Shown piece by piece: positions 34,001 to 46,833 of a DNA stretch of 64,000 nucleotides. The notes below the pieces were generated by a model that was given only the letters and a program-made list of their open reading frames with translations, was not told where the DNA came from and searched no databases. Positions within the stretch are counted from its first letter, which is position 1. Each line of letters opens with the position of its first letter. The stretch spans positions 5,967,258 through 6,031,257 of the forward strand of contig OY720641.1 of NCBI GenBank assembly GCA_963169105.1. Direction: 5' to 3'. The position numbers and the translations under genes were made by a program. Source of the DNA: Ceriagrion tenellum. Its lineage: Eukaryota; Arthropoda; Insecta; Odonata; Coenagrionidae.

Positions 34001-37000
34001 GCCAAAGGTATGGAATGTGGGTGCGGGGAGGGAGGTAGGTAGAGCTAATGCCTCCCAAGCTGACTACCTGTGGTGGTGAAGAGTTGGCGAAGATTGAAGG
34101 GATAGGAATAAGGTGAAAACCGAGGGTACGAAGGTGGGGAGGGGTTAATGGGAGGGGAGAGCAGGAAGTATACAACAGATCATTACAATTTCACAATTAG
34201 CACTCACAGATTTCAAAATTTCAACTTGCTCAAGAGCGTCTAGCCAGGGGTCTTTACTTTCAAAATTTAATATTTCTAGGGAGAAATCACTTACGTGACC
34301 CTTGTCCAACAGGTGTTTTTTGAAGTAAGAATTTGAATGACCATGTTTATAACAAGCAACGTGTTCAGTAAACAGTTTGGATGGCCTTATCATAACGTAC
34401 GGTTCTTATCAGGGCTACAATTCCCCTCTGGAGGTCTTCCCCAGTCCCCATTGCATGAATTATAAAAACATTCCCAAGTCTCTTTCCCATTGAAGTGGTG
34501 GGAGGAAGAAGGGAGGGTTATGGGCCGAGGGTCTTACCTGCAGCTGGGTCAGGGAGTCATGTTGAGTGTGACTCATTTTAGTGCCCTTTCCAGAGAAGGG
34601 ATAATGGGCAATGCTCAGGAGGGTGGGAATGTGTAATGTGGATGTCCAGAAAGTGGAAATAAAGGAAGTTAGGTGCCCGGGGATAGTAAACAAAGTTTCA
34701 GAGAAGAGATCTTCCAGGTGAAATACAAGTTGGTGGGAAAGCTCCTGATTAGAGTTGATAGTTCCATCTCTTCATTAGCATCGCTTCATGCATGGTCAAC
34801 CAGGCTAGGTTGATGACTTATTATAAAGGTAGAGTGGCTAAGACAAGACAGGTATCCCTTCCCTATTTTTCATTATTTTCTTACACTATTTTCTGTCCCT
34901 GAGCATGTTTGTGAATTTGAACCACTGCCAGTTTGAGTGCACAGCAGCGAGTATGGTTTGTGGTGTCTTTGGTGAGTTTTAACCTGAAAAAATATTTATT
35001 TACATAATTGAAATGCTGCCAACTTTCAGAGCAGAAGTAAGCATCTGATAAGATAATTGGTGGCTCAAGCTTCCATTTCCCCTATCACTCGAGGTAAAGA
35101 CACATGAGGACTTACACATGAAAAATGACTGTTTGGAAAATGTCAGGCATTTATGTATTTAGAACTGACAATTATGCTCTTGGTCATCATAACTTTTTAA
35201 TTTAACATTTTGTGCTTTCAAGTTTCTACTTAATATCTCTCGAGAATATAGGATACTTGTTGTAACAACTCCCGAGTGTTAGCCACCTATAATAAATAGG
35301 TTTTATTGTGCCTCACTTATTTAATTATTCAATGTTTCTTTGGGGATAAAGGCTGCAAACTGAGCCCAAAAATTGAGGGATCGTGTGAATATTTTTCTTA
35401 GGTTTACCGCCTGTAGATCTCCTTGGCTTCATTGACTTTTCACTTTACCTTGGTATTTTATGTTTCCTTTTTGCATCATTTATGCATGGTTGTGCGGTGT
35501 TGTTTTCAGGAGGCATTGAAAAACATTGTCACCTCTTCTGCTGATATTGCCTCTTTTGGTTTAGACCTGTCATATTCTTGTATGACCCGATTCAAAGATT
35601 TGGAGTTTAATATGATTACTTATTAGCATTCTTATTATGTTGATATATTCTCTAGATTCCTGATTTTTTTCAATTATTTTCCTGAAGTATTTCTTTAGTA
35701 ATTCAATGGATTTTTTTAAGCGCTCCCATTTTTCTTTTGACTTTTGTATTTTAAGACTAATGTATTGGTGCAGGAAAGTTCTTCTTTATATGGCATAAGG
35801 TAGGGTCACTTAAAACCAGTGTGTATGTACAGCACCCTTTGAAAATCAATAATGAAGACATGAAACAAAATGTATGATAGTGCATGTCAGGAGATACTGG
35901 GCTGTGATTGGGCATGAGTAACGAATATTGTTTGAAGTTGAGAGATCTCGGTTTGAGTCTCGGTCAATAAAAACTTTTTCCTGTGTGGACTTTTCATGCT
36001 CGTGTGTGCTTGTTGGTCTTAGTAAAAGGTAATACCATTGCTTATGTCAGTATCCTCAAAATGTGTCTAATGAAATGTCTAAATGGTTAAATTCCTCGCT
36101 GTTCTCATTTCATCCTATTATCCCTCTTTGAAAATCATTTGGGTGGTACAGAAATAAATCTTTTAACCAAAATTAATTTAACGAAATTAATTTTGTCTTC
36201 TAAAATTTTACTTCTTTGTATTTTCTCGTGTTACAGACAGTCCAAAGTTCTTTGAAACATTGCTAAATTTTAAGCAATGGACATTCCTATCTGTGCATGT
36301 TTACAAAATCCTCATCTGCTAAATGTACTTAATGCCGTCTGTCTCTGTTCCATTGATTTACCTCATTATTCCCATAACATCATTTCAACTTGAAAAAACT
36401 TCCTTCAAATTTCCCATCTCAGTATTTAACATATCTGTCCCTCCCATTCAAAATGTCTGTCAGATATAGAGATCTTAGAAACATAGCTATTTATCCTGAT
36501 TCTGCGGACTGCTTGACCCTTACTTGTGCGTAATATAACAAATAAAATTACTTATCATAGTCCAAAACTCCATTTATAGTTATATATACGTAAGGTTTGC
36601 AGTTACCCAGCTTACATACCTGAGCTAAAAATTGCAGTCGAGGTTGTTTCTGTTTCCTTAACACATTTCCTTAGTTTACCATAATTATCATATTGCATGT
36701 TTTGTGTAATCCTCTCTAAACTGATTCTGACAGACAGTACTTTCTGTTAGAAAAAACAGAACCAACCAATCTTTGTAAAGCATGCATTTTCACAATGTTC
36801 CATCTGAGACTCCATTCATGTCTAGCTCTCTTCTCCTTGGTTACGGTGAAAAAAATGGGAAATTGGATGTGTTGAATGGTTTTAGGGCAATTTGAATCCA
36901 CCCATCTTAGCTCACATGATTGGGAATGCGGAGTGGCTTATCATTGATAGTGGTTCACTCTGTATCTGTGACTCATTCTGTTGTGTTTGTCACATTGAGT

Positions 37001-40000
37001 TCTAGTTTTTTCCCTTAGCTAATAACTAATGGATTTCTAGGATTCAGAAGTCCAACTGTAGTGAGGTAGTGGGCTCTCTTTATCCACAAAATACCAATTT
37101 TTGCAGCAGAGGAGTGCGGAATGATGCATCACTGGTGCCTCCAATACGCCAGACTGCTTCCATATTCAAGCAGCCTGTAACAGTGTACAAAATGCAGGAT
37201 GGAAAGGTGAAGTCAGACTTCAAACACGGGCCTCAAGAGAAACCCAAGCAGGTAAGTTACTTGGGAATCGGGGAGGGACTATGAATATTCATTTTATGTG
37301 GAGCCTCAAGGCTTGGGCACACAATGCATGAGCATGTGTGAGCTCAAGTTTGAATGCCTGTTCAATCAAAAGTTCTTCTACATGATCGTATGAATGCTTG
37401 GTCTAGAAAAAAATACTTTTCTTCTTCTATTCATTCACATGTTAGAGCATTCATATGTGAACTCTCGTGGATTCTACATCAAGTAAAAAGGCCTTATTGG
37501 TAATATTTACTCCTTTTTATTGAATTTAATCTGGTAAATGCCTATTATTATTGAGGTTTTTAGATTACAGTGAAACTTCACTTTTACGTCCCTGGAATTT
37601 ACGTTTTCCCGTGATTTTCGACATTTTCTTGGTATCCCAAAAATTATTCTATCCTTGTAATACAATCATATCCTGTGATTCACACCATCAAATTTTGAAA
37701 TATCCCACAATTTACGACATGAGCCTGGAGCAAGTAGGCAGACAGTGCACTGAACGCATACTGATTGACGACCGATACAAAGTTCGGAGCAGAGTAGACA
37801 GAGAATGCCTGGGCTGATTGTAATGATACAAAAGTTCACACGTAACCTGTTTCATTTTCTGTTGGATGGTTGCAATTAAAACATCTCTATAGCAGTCCTA
37901 ATCATGGTACTGGCATGATAATAAAAGAGTTGTTTTCTGAGCCACCCGGCAAAAATCTGAAATTCGCTGGATTACTTCATAGTTAATTTGTTTTAATTGC
38001 CATCAGAATTTATTACTATATTCTTTCAACCTTTGTGAGTGATTTCTGAATGTGTCCATATTTGAACTGTATTTGTCATTGAGCTGTTGTTAATTTTGGG
38101 GAACAGCTTAATTCCAGTTCGTACACGTTGTGCAAACCTGGGGTCTGTTTCTCAGAGCTGCAAGTTACAAGTCACGTGACTATTTTCACGAGGCGTACGG
38201 GTTACTCAGATATACCTAACTGAAGACTTGTCCAATGACTCCTGTTCAAAAACAACTTTTCACCTCAGAGCCGAAAAATTTCTAAGTCCCGAGTTGACGT
38301 TGATGTGACAATGCCGAACCACGCCCCCTTGCGCGGGAAAGCAGTAAACGCACGGGATGGAAAAGAAGCATTCTTCGGAACGTACTCGATGAGAGGGAAC
38401 ACCCCTCGGCAAAATTTTTGACTGCAAGGGATTATTTCTGGGATGGGGTGAGGGTGTCTATTGTGTCGGTCCTATCCTGTCAGTGTCGGGGTGGGGAGGC
38501 ATGGAGAGAAATGTTGGTCGGAAGACGAAGTTGCAGAACCGTCCTTGTTTTCGGAAGGTACAGGAATGAAAGACAGAACTCAAAGATCCATTTCATGTCG
38601 TCTTTGCCACACAGGAAACCTCTGAAATTGATGTGTCTTCCTCATATTAGGCCGCAGAAAGTCTATTACCATCATGATAAGAGGTTGAATCCAGTAAAAT
38701 CGAATGTAGAAATCATTTTTACGCTTACATTTCTGATAACAACAAGTCGTTGTCTAACATATGAAAGAGGTTCCATTATCTAGGCATTAATCGCAGATTG
38801 TTATCGCTCGGAGGGTTTGAATTGTGTTGAATTGGATGCATAATTATGGATGGATGCTATTACACTTGAGTTTTGATTTGAGTTTAATATTTTGTATGAC
38901 ACATCGTTGATGTCTGAGACAATAAAAACATGCTAACCACACAGTGTGGCCCTCAAGGAAATCATTTGACAGTATTTCTTTGTCATACTGGACAAAGTTT
39001 TTGTAAATTAAGAATAAATTAGGTTAAAATAGGTAAAATTATGAATTCACATTAATTTATTTATCATTCAAGTTCTAATCAGCAATTAATTGTGTCTCGC
39101 CGAGTCCCCTGAATTACTTCACGCCTGCTTTTACCCTTTGAGCAGGGAATTGAGAGGATATTGGTTGTATCCTCCAAGTCATGTTCAATATTTTATCCCG
39201 CCCTCACTGAATTTCAATGGGTACCCTCTGTTGATTAAACGTAGAATGAACATGCACGACTAACGGTGATGGAAAGCCCATGCTGGTTGTAATCGGACGT
39301 ACACCAACTTAACCGTGTGAACTGTAAACACACCAATACGAAAGAAAGCCTCTACACCACCTTCTCTCGTCTTACCAGCAAGGCCTCTCGAAGAATTGTA
39401 TGGGGAGGAGTCAGCAACATTGTTTTCAGATTGGAGGGGGGGAGAAGGAACGGTCTAGTGGTCGGTCAGGCTCTTTCACCTAAGGTTCATGATGGCGAAG
39501 GTTCCCTCGGAGGACCGAGGTTTGGGGTTCTCAGTGTTGCCTCTGGCGTACCGAAGTAGAAATCTTAGATAAGCAGAGATGAGAAAATATGCTATAGACC
39601 CCAATAATAGTCTTCAACGTTCATCATTACCATCTGCTTCGTGTAGAGCCTTTGTCGCATCCTTACCTTTTTTGGAGAGAAACATAACACTTTGCATTTG
39701 ATATACTATGAGTCACAGTTAAGTCCCTATTAGATGATTTTTATGGAGAATACTTTAAAAAATAGAATATAAATTTTCCAGCTTTTTCTTTGGAGTTTCC
39801 TGCATCAATGGTAAAGTAACAAGGAGCGGCATTAGTTAGTCTACCAATTCCCAGCAGAGAACATGAAACGTTGGGGCCAAGTAATTTTTATTATTGTGTC
39901 TCCTAAAAACTCAAGCAGCATTGCATAAACAAACTGACAGTTTTATTCATGTGAAAAATTGGACTGGATAAGGATTATGCCAATGTTCAACTTGTAGGGA

Positions 40001-43000
40001 TCCTGTCAGCGTGATCAACGTTGTCCATATTCAGAGCGCTTTTGTTGGTGCTTTTGGTGGTGTGATGAGGGTCTTTCAAATATCAAAATAAAATGCAGTA
40101 CACATTACATCAGCTCATAAATACTTTTTAACGTTTAAGAATACGGTGAGAAAATTATCACAGAAAGATATACTACAGTGGAGACCAGAGATAGCCAACA
40201 TGATGTTAGAGAAAGCAGTATTCTATCACTTTGAATGGACATATCCTCTCAGCGCCTTCAAGCTGTTGCAAATTAAGCATCTTAACATTGTCTAACTTAG
40301 CAGATCTACCCCCTTCCTCCTTCACTATTTAGAAAACAAAGTCCAAAACAACCCGAATGATTGGAAACAGCTCAAAAACGATATTCTCCGACATGTTCAC
40401 TCCCAGCTGAGAAAGAAACCGCAGCCCTGTTTAGGTCACTTTCAGAAGAGTGGAGCCTTTTCACAATCCAGGGTTGTGGGAAGGTCTTTCTTTTGTGCGG
40501 AATGTTTATTGCTCTCCCAGAAATGTATATATGGGGCCGACAGGATGTTGCCTCAACACAACTGATTTTGGATAATGGAGTGGAGGCTGACCTCACTAAT
40601 TAAGTGAACTGATGATAGTATTTACGACACTTCATAGTCAAAGAAGTGACATCGAGTTATTTTCAACCGTAGGGATTTAGTGTAAAGGCTAGGTGTTTGG
40701 TCGATTTCAAAGATTTTCGTGAGAAATAAAATGGAGACATCATAACATCATTACAAACTAAGTTAAGCAACAAGAAATCACATGTTATTGGAAAGGTATG
40801 ACGATTGAATCAATATGACTTGTTTAAATAAAAGCAGTAATTATTGAGGTTTGTCTTGCCAACCATTTTCATTTGGAATTATTTCCCATTTATTACTACT
40901 TTGAATATTAATGCTCCGTTTCGATAAGAAGCCGAAGTAGTTGGTTTCCTTTGTCTTATCAGTTTTATAAAGATTACAAAAGGAATGTTACTGATATTCA
41001 AAGCTCACCGCCAACCATACGAACATCGGCAGCTATTTCATTTTTACCCACAATCATCTATACGATAACAGTCATTGAATTTAGGGAGAATGTCCGTAGA
41101 ATAATGAAGTTCTTCTGGTGGTGAAAGATGTCTCTGTTCGGCAAGCAACGTATTTAATCCCACGTAATTTCTAACGGGAAAGAAAAATTGAGTGAATGCA
41201 GAATTCTTTAGTTGAGTGGATGGAAGTTGGTTTAAAAGCGTTCTAACAGTAGAATTTTTGGGTACAGAGCTATTTTAATCCAACTTTGAAGTAGGTAATG
41301 TTTCTAAGAGGGAGCTATAAAGCTATTTGTGGGAAAAATATCACGTTAAAATTCAAAGATGCATAGTCCCAATGTTCCAAACGTGGCGGGGGAAACATTT
41401 ATTATACCTATGATAAAAAAATTATTTTTTACACAAAAATCGAGTCTTAGTCCAAGAAATCAATTTTTCTCTATGAGAATATTGTCAATTCGAGTAATCA
41501 ATAATGAAAATGACTCATCACTTGATATCATCTTCAGATTCCATTTATGCGTGTAACTGCGTTGCATGCGAGTTTAAATAAACATGTAAGTGAACTTCGT
41601 GAACCTCTATTACACATGATGAAGATTGGGCTTTCCACATCTTCTAGCAGTCGTCGTCAACGAGAGGTCTTGATCTCTTGGAGCGACGGAAACGGGCTAT
41701 CCCCCTTTCATTCTCGCTCACACATTTAGCGAACAGAAGCCTGGGCTCTCCTCCCACCATTGAGAATTTCCTTTTGCGGGTCAAAATTTTCCCTACAAGC
41801 ATATTCTCCCTCATCCTTCCTCTCCAACTGTGGGGAGAAGGGTCTTCCCGTTCCGTTTGTTTATTGCCTTCCCGTGCAGGGGGCGTGGTTCGACCGTGTT
41901 GTCGCATCGACGTCAGCTCGGGACTTAGACATTTTTCGGCTCCGAGGTGGTAAGTTTTTTTTTGGACAGGAGTATAATACTCCAAAAAAATGGCAGGCTT
42001 AATCAAGACCATGTATAACTTGTATTTTGATGTTTACGATACATTTTGGGTGTGCGCCTTGCAATATTTCCAATTCAAAAATTAGTGCAATGTTTTTGGG
42101 GAAATACGAATGATTGAATATGTGCTGAATAGAAATTGGCGGAAGTACCTTTCTCGTTCAGTATTTCTATGAGTTTGTTGTGGTGCAGTTTTCGAGGTTG
42201 GTTGGATGGTGAGAATTTTCTGCCAAACGTTTCACTTGCGTTGCAGCGAACGGTCTTTTTGAGTTTTCTTACACGTGAATTCCTTCAGTGAAGGTAGTGT
42301 TTGGAAACTTTTGGGTGACTTTCTTCTATGTTTTACGTTAAATATTTTAGATCCAGGCCCTATCCCCTGCAAATTAGCTCGACCCTCTGTCTGTTTAGTT
42401 ACCCTTTCCTCGTGGTCTACTACTGTTGTATGCAGTGTTTTTTCTAAACATATAGTTGCTTGTTGATGTAAAAATGTTAAATTTGAAATGAGCTTTTCTT
42501 ATTACGAGTCTTGTCTGTTCTGGTCTGCTTTTCCAATGGTCCATGCCTTCAATCCATTGAGTGCCGTGCTCCAAGTGAATGTTTTTCGATACTGTTTCCC
42601 AGTTTGTAATCCTACCTTCTTTGAACAAAGTTGTTTTTATTCCATGAATGCTTTCGTAGCTTGGGGTATCATTCCTGTGCTTTTCTCCTGTCCCGTGAAA
42701 TGGCACTTCTAAGATAGGTGAAGGAATCCTCTTGCTTGTTATTCTCTCTTCTCAGTGTGACTTCTGCAGTCAAATGTTCTCTTCCGCATACTGGGATTTT
42801 AGTCTTCGCTTAGTTACTTTTCATGTCGTATCCTTGGAGAACTTAGTCCATTCATTTTGAAGATAATCTTTCACCTTAGAAGATCATAGGCTATATAACA
42901 GCTATGACTGCAATATCGTCTGTGAAGCAGAGCTTGTTTTTTTTCTTCTCCTCCATTACTGTTAATTCTGTGCAGTCCAATTTCTTGTGCTTCTCTTATT

Positions 43001-44872
43001 GGCTACTCCAAGTACATGTTGAACAGTGTGGGTAAGAGGTTGCATCCTTATCTTATTCCTTTGTTAGTTTTAGCTTCTATTTGTCTTCTATCTCTCATTC
43101 ACATTGTGACAACTTGCTTCTTGCATAGTTGGTAGATTATCTTTGTTGTTGTCATTCTTTCAGAGTTTACCAGAAGTTCAAACACCTTGTGCACTTAACA
43201 TTGTCGTAGGCTTTCTCCAACTCTACGAATGCCATATCCAGTTGCCTGTTCACATGTATTGTTTTCTCTACCACTACTCTTAGGCAGAGTATGGACTCCC
43301 TAGTATGTCCATTCTTCCTAAATCTAAATTAATGTTATGAGAGGTATTTTCAGCTTTTCTTTCCATCCTTAAGCTTATTATTCGTGTGAGTAATTCTGAT
43401 GTATGTGGCTCTAGAGTCACAGTTCGGTTCTCCTCACATCTTAGTCCTTGTATTCTCTGCCATTGCAATCATTACACTCCTTTGTAAGTCCTCTGGAAGT
43501 CTTTCACTTTGGTTGCAATCTTTGATTATCTTGTACTGGTTGTCCTTGGTAATACTTCTGAGCTTATAGATGATTTCTCCATTGACATTATCTGCTTCCG
43601 GTGGTTTGTTTTTCTTGAGGTCTTTTATTGCCCTATCAAATTTGCTCTTCAGTATGTTTAGGCCCTGGTCTTGCTCACCAGTTTCTCTTGTGCTGCATAT
43701 GAAATTGCCCTCTTCTGCTCACCCCATCTTCCTTTGGTGCCCAATTCTCCTTCAATTTCTAGTTTCTTGTTGACAGCTGTTTTCTTTTCCTTCTTCAGCC
43801 CATATTTTCATGTCCCACCTTGGTTTGTGTTTAATCTTCTTGATTTTCTTATATTTAAGGCTGCTCCCCATAACTACTAGGTTGTAGTCATTGTTTATAT
43901 CTGCATCGGGGTAGGTTTTGCACTGCATTTCTTGTATCTGAATCTGACAAGGATGCTGTCTGTTTGGTATTTGGCAATATCCCCTGTCATCTTCCATATG
44001 CACTCCCTGTGCAGATGGTGCTGGGATTGCGTTAGATATTCTTCTTATTTCAGAAATCTGTCTCTTTTTCTTTTGGCATTTCTTTTGCCCTTTCCAAAAT
44101 ATCTTACCCTATTTCCCTCTCCTACCACTGTGTTCCCGTCTCAAATTATGATGAGGCTCTCTTTCCCCTTCACCAATCCGAGGGATTCTTCAATTTGCTA
44201 GTACACTTCTATTTCTTCCTCTGTGTGACTATATGTGAGCATGTAGACCTACACATTTTTACTTATCTCAAATTATCTTTGCTCGGGGATTTTGATGTGC
44301 TCTCTTTTCAGTTTTATCACTTTACTTAGGATGTTTGTTTATTTTTTTGTACCTACTCATGTTTTTGTGCTGATTTATAGTTTCAAGTTTTTGTAAGTTG
44401 TCATTCAAAGCTTATTTACTCATGCCTCTCAGTTACAAATCCAGATTCCAAATTTTGTTGGTGAGTACCATACTGAATTCTTGAATAGTAGTTGTGTTAG
44501 GAAATGATCTGGTCAAAAATGCATTGCCTTTGAGATACTAAGTGTATTTTCTCCTCTCATGCCTAATGGATAGTTTAGGAGTGAAGCCCTTATTCTCATC
44601 CTCTGCATTTACAATTCGATCCACAGCTTTTCTGGGAGAAGCGACTGGAGGGTTTGCGAGCATGTGATGTTGGCGGGACCGAGTTGGATGCAATGGAACT
44701 CCCACGAGGTCTGCGTGCTGTTGGACCTCATGTGAGGGAAGAGACACTTTTGCAGTCGGTCGCTACTGCATTGCATGTCTCAGCGCAGCCAGTCACAGGG
44801 CAGACTGGATCTCGCTCTGCTCTGGACAAGAACCCTGGTGTCTTCCTTAATCCAGATCAGCCTCTCGTACAG
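30929..44872 (+). CDS. MBD2/3: MBD2/3 methyl-CpG-binding domain protein (NuRD subunit), 3' incomplete
   Basis: Coding exons are 30929-31044, 31933-32085, 37041-37251 and 44627-44872: 242 codons, all GT-AG and in phase. The MBD spans residues about 9-70 (VIRKSGLSAGK, then DVYYYSPSGKKFRSKPQLAR) and keeps the Arg residues and the Tyr (residue 36) used for 5mC contact. The central motif PPIRQTASIFKQPVT and the block starting LFWEKRLEGL, with MELPRGL and KNPGVFLN, are diagnostic of MBD2/3. In the family these regions recruit NuRD components, and a C-terminal coiled coil binds GATAD2/p66. The exon for that coil (about 50 residues) is not found before 64000, so the final intron is at least 19.1 kb. 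The protein is nuclear and acts in chromatin repression. Confidence 0.92.
31933..32085 (+). CDS. MBD2/3: MBD2/3 exon 2
   Basis: The acceptor is TTGTTGCAG and the donor AG|GTATAT. It completes the MBD with KKFRSKPQLARYLG and STFDFRTGK, then a Lys-rich tail. The exon has 153 bases, so phase is preserved. Confidence 0.93.
33790..34395 (-). mobile_element. Penelope-like element 3' fragment with GIY-YIG C-terminus
   Basis: The reverse-strand frame 34393-34145 (82 codons) contains KLFTEHV, SYFKKHLLDKGH and SLEILNFESKDPW, matching the GIY-YIG endonuclease tail of Penelope-like proteins. It is followed by a C-rich tract and a terminal block with CACCTGATGATGACGTTAAT and TCGAAACCATGG, also PLE-typical. 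RT is missing. Lies in MBD2/3 intron 2. Confidence 0.65.
35930..36040 (+). other. Weak SINE-like segment
   Basis: A B-box-like CGGTTTGAGTCTCGGT is followed by an A-rich stretch and a short body. No second copy was found in the window, so the assignment is tentative. Confidence 0.25.
37041..37251 (+). CDS. MBD2/3: MBD2/3 exon 3
   Basis: The acceptor is TTTCTAG and the donor CAG|GTAAGT. It encodes a divergent spacer and then the conserved RQTASIFKQPVT element of the intrinsically disordered region, which in the family is needed for NuRD assembly. It ends in phase 0. Confidence 0.9.
38238..41985. mobile_element. 3.7-kb segment bounded by degenerate inverted repeats (possible DNA transposon)
   Basis: The left arm (about 38238-38375) and right arm (about 41850-41985) are inverted copies. 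Shared words include ACTCCTGT, GAGCCGAAAAAT, CTAAGTCCCGAG and GAACCACGCCCC. The interior has only short frames (for example 38418-38783 and 40361-40603) with no transposase I can recognise. Superfamily and exact ends are unknown. In MBD2/3 intron 3. Confidence 0.5.
42480..44270 (-). mobile_element. Decayed antisense LINE (RTE-like RT)
   Basis: Reverse-strand fragments in several frames show RT fingers and palm words: IKDLKKNKPPEADNVNGEII near 43570-43640, MAFVELEKAYDNVK near 43200-43250, and a NLLPTLFNMYLE-type block near 43020-43060. Many stops and frameshifts. In MBD2/3 intron 3, just upstream of exon 4. Confidence 0.6.
44627..44872 (+). CDS. MBD2/3: MBD2/3 exon 4
   Basis: Eighty-two codons lie between CCACAG and CAG|GTAAAA. 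They cover LFWEKRLEGL, the TMELP-like MELPRGLRAVG, ETLLQSVATALH and NPGVFLNPDQP blocks of MBD2/3. Family members continue with a charged coiled coil that is absent from the remaining 19 kb as read. Confidence 0.9.
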
Positions 44873-46024
44873 GTAAAATATTGTTGTTTTTTGTTCCTCG
44901 ACTTCCATGTACAGTTTTTGATGATAAATTGTGCCTTTTGCTCCTTTGCATTGATTTTATTCTATTACAGAATGTCAGGATTTTCTTTTGAAGGGAAAAG
45001 ATTTTGCTGATTTCTTTACTTTTCTATGCCTTCTATATCAAGTAGAAAGATTTTAAACCTTATTTCACATGTGGTGAAACCTGTGATCTTTTGTGTGCTA
45101 TATTTTTGTAACAAGGCATACTGAATAGTGTTTACTCTATATTTTGTTGTTGCTGTTGAAATAATTTTATTAATTATGCCTTGCTTTTCACAAATAGCTT
45201 TCTACTTTTGTCTTGGTGTCAGTCAAGTCAGGTAGGCACCACTACGAAAGCAGTTTCTAGTGCATTATACCTGGTTTTAACCCCTACTGTATCTACCTGT
45301 CTAATGCCATTGTGTGTCGTAATGGTTATTTCACTGTTTGTGGATGTCTTGACAAGGCCTGTTTTGCTGAAAAATTTCTCAATTTTTGCAGCATGTTGGG
45401 TTAGTTTTTTAGCAACTGTTTCCAATCCGTGGTACCCATGCCCCCAAGAATACTTATGTTGTGGTTTTAAGGAATGAGAAAAAAAGTGATAATGGTGGAG
45501 TTGATACAGGCCTGGAAATTTGGGAATGCCTGTAAAAGTCTTGGAAATTCGAAATTAGTCTAAAAGCCTGGAAAAGCCATTGGAAATGAGAACCTGGCCT
45601 GGAAATTTGCTTCCCCGAGTCATAATCTCTGAATATGGCAAAACTTTCCTGAACACATGTTTCCTGCAACATAGATTCTAATTTATTCAGTTTTCACATC
45701 TGTGCCAAGTTTTGTCAATTGTGGTATGAAGCGTCAATGTTACGCAATTTCAGTAGGAGGTAATTTTGCCATCTTTTTCTCCAAATGTTCAAAACCTTGT
45801 GAAAATCACTCATTGATCTTATCCCTGGATTAGAAGTTATTATCCAGTGATGGATAAGTTATCTTGTTATGCTTCCTCCTTATCCTGATGAAATTTCTTT
45901 ATCTGTGCAGAAGCTGAGTCTTCACTGGAATCTGTGTCAGTGTTTCAGTATGATGCGTCACCATTCTCTAAAATGAAGTGCAATTTATGTTACAATTTGG
46001 TGCTAAGCTGATTGTTTTGTGGAG
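44873..46024. other. Start of last MBD2/3 intron, no exon recognised
   Basis: Begins with donor GTAAAA. Contains a block around 45500-45620 with repeated GCCTGGAAATTTG words, possibly an old repeat. No sequence matching the MBD2/3 C-terminal coil was seen. Confidence 0.4.
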
Positions 46025-46195
46025 CAAATAACCCATTAGTGCCCGAATGATTTTTTTTTAAATATACAATTTTTTTACTTGAGTTATCTTAAGGGAACTC
46101 ATTTAAATGAAAAAACCTACTCTTAAATTTTTTGCAGTTTTTACATGGGAGATATTTACATGCAACTTAAGTTGCTCGTGGGCACTTGAATGGAC
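46025..46195. mobile_element. Candidate small TTAA-type MITE
   Basis: Left end AACCCATTAGTGCCCGA resembles the MITE terminus at 26990. The right side has GGGCACTTGAATGG. Near the right end lies the palindrome GCAACTTAAGTTGC (46162-46175), also present at 54667 and 55017. Ends are imperfect. Confidence 0.35.
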
Positions 46196-46275
46196 TAAAT
46201 GCAGGCTTTTCATTAGCATTGGAATGAGAAAGATATGTTATAAAAAAATTTATTTGTTATTTGAGCACTATATGA

Positions 46276-46833
46276 ACAGTCGGATGCAAATGTATTGCAA
46301 CGAATCGAGCGGCGCCACTTTCGCCGCAGTTCGAAAATGGCATTCACATCTATTCTATATTCAAGGAAGGAGGGAAATTCAAACAGAATTCACATTTCCT
46401 GCAATTTTGTATTTATTGCATAATTTGTGAGGATTAGTTAAGAAATATGTAAAATGTATAAGTTTCCATTAATTGTGCAGCTCACGTAGGTGGTGAAATC
46501 CAATACGAGAGCTCAAGTTGACTTTTATTCGTAAATCCGCAGGTCCGTTGAAGCATACTTTCGCACGGTTGACGACACCACATAATCGGACACATAAGAA
46601 AATCAAATCGCTTAAAAATTAATCGTGATACCACTGAAAATCGTGCCGCAGTCTGTTAAAATAAAATATGCTCTCGTTGCACTCATACATCGCCAGTGTT
46701 CACGGGTTCATTCCCGTGCAATGGAAAATAAAATCGAATGCAAGACCTCTAACATTTATCTGCATTCAGTGGCCCAGCGGTAACGTTCCCAACTCCGGCT
46801 ACGGACGTCAGAAGCGGCTTCAATTCAAATCTC
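46276..46833 (+). repeat. Left 558-bp inverted repeat arm
   Basis: Pairs with 49795-50352. Its inner end contains a tRNA-like A-box TGGCCCAGCGG (about 46770) and a B-box-like TTCAAATC (about 46824), oriented inward. Confidence 0.85.

Noticed and set aside
37560..37830. Second pogo-like MITE starting CAGTGAAACTTCAC
   Set aside because: Only one end is visible; no matching inverted terminus was found nearby.
41644..42012. 122-codon reverse frame as a gene
   Set aside because: It lies across the right inverted-repeat arm of the 38238-41985 segment and has no recognisable domain.
45180..45480. Candidate last MBD2/3 exon
   Set aside because: The open frame has no charged coiled-coil pattern and no phase-0 acceptor feeding a recognisable C-terminus.
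45490..45640. Element with repeated GCCTGGAAATTTG words
   Set aside because: Short direct repeats only; no inverted termini or target duplication could be established.
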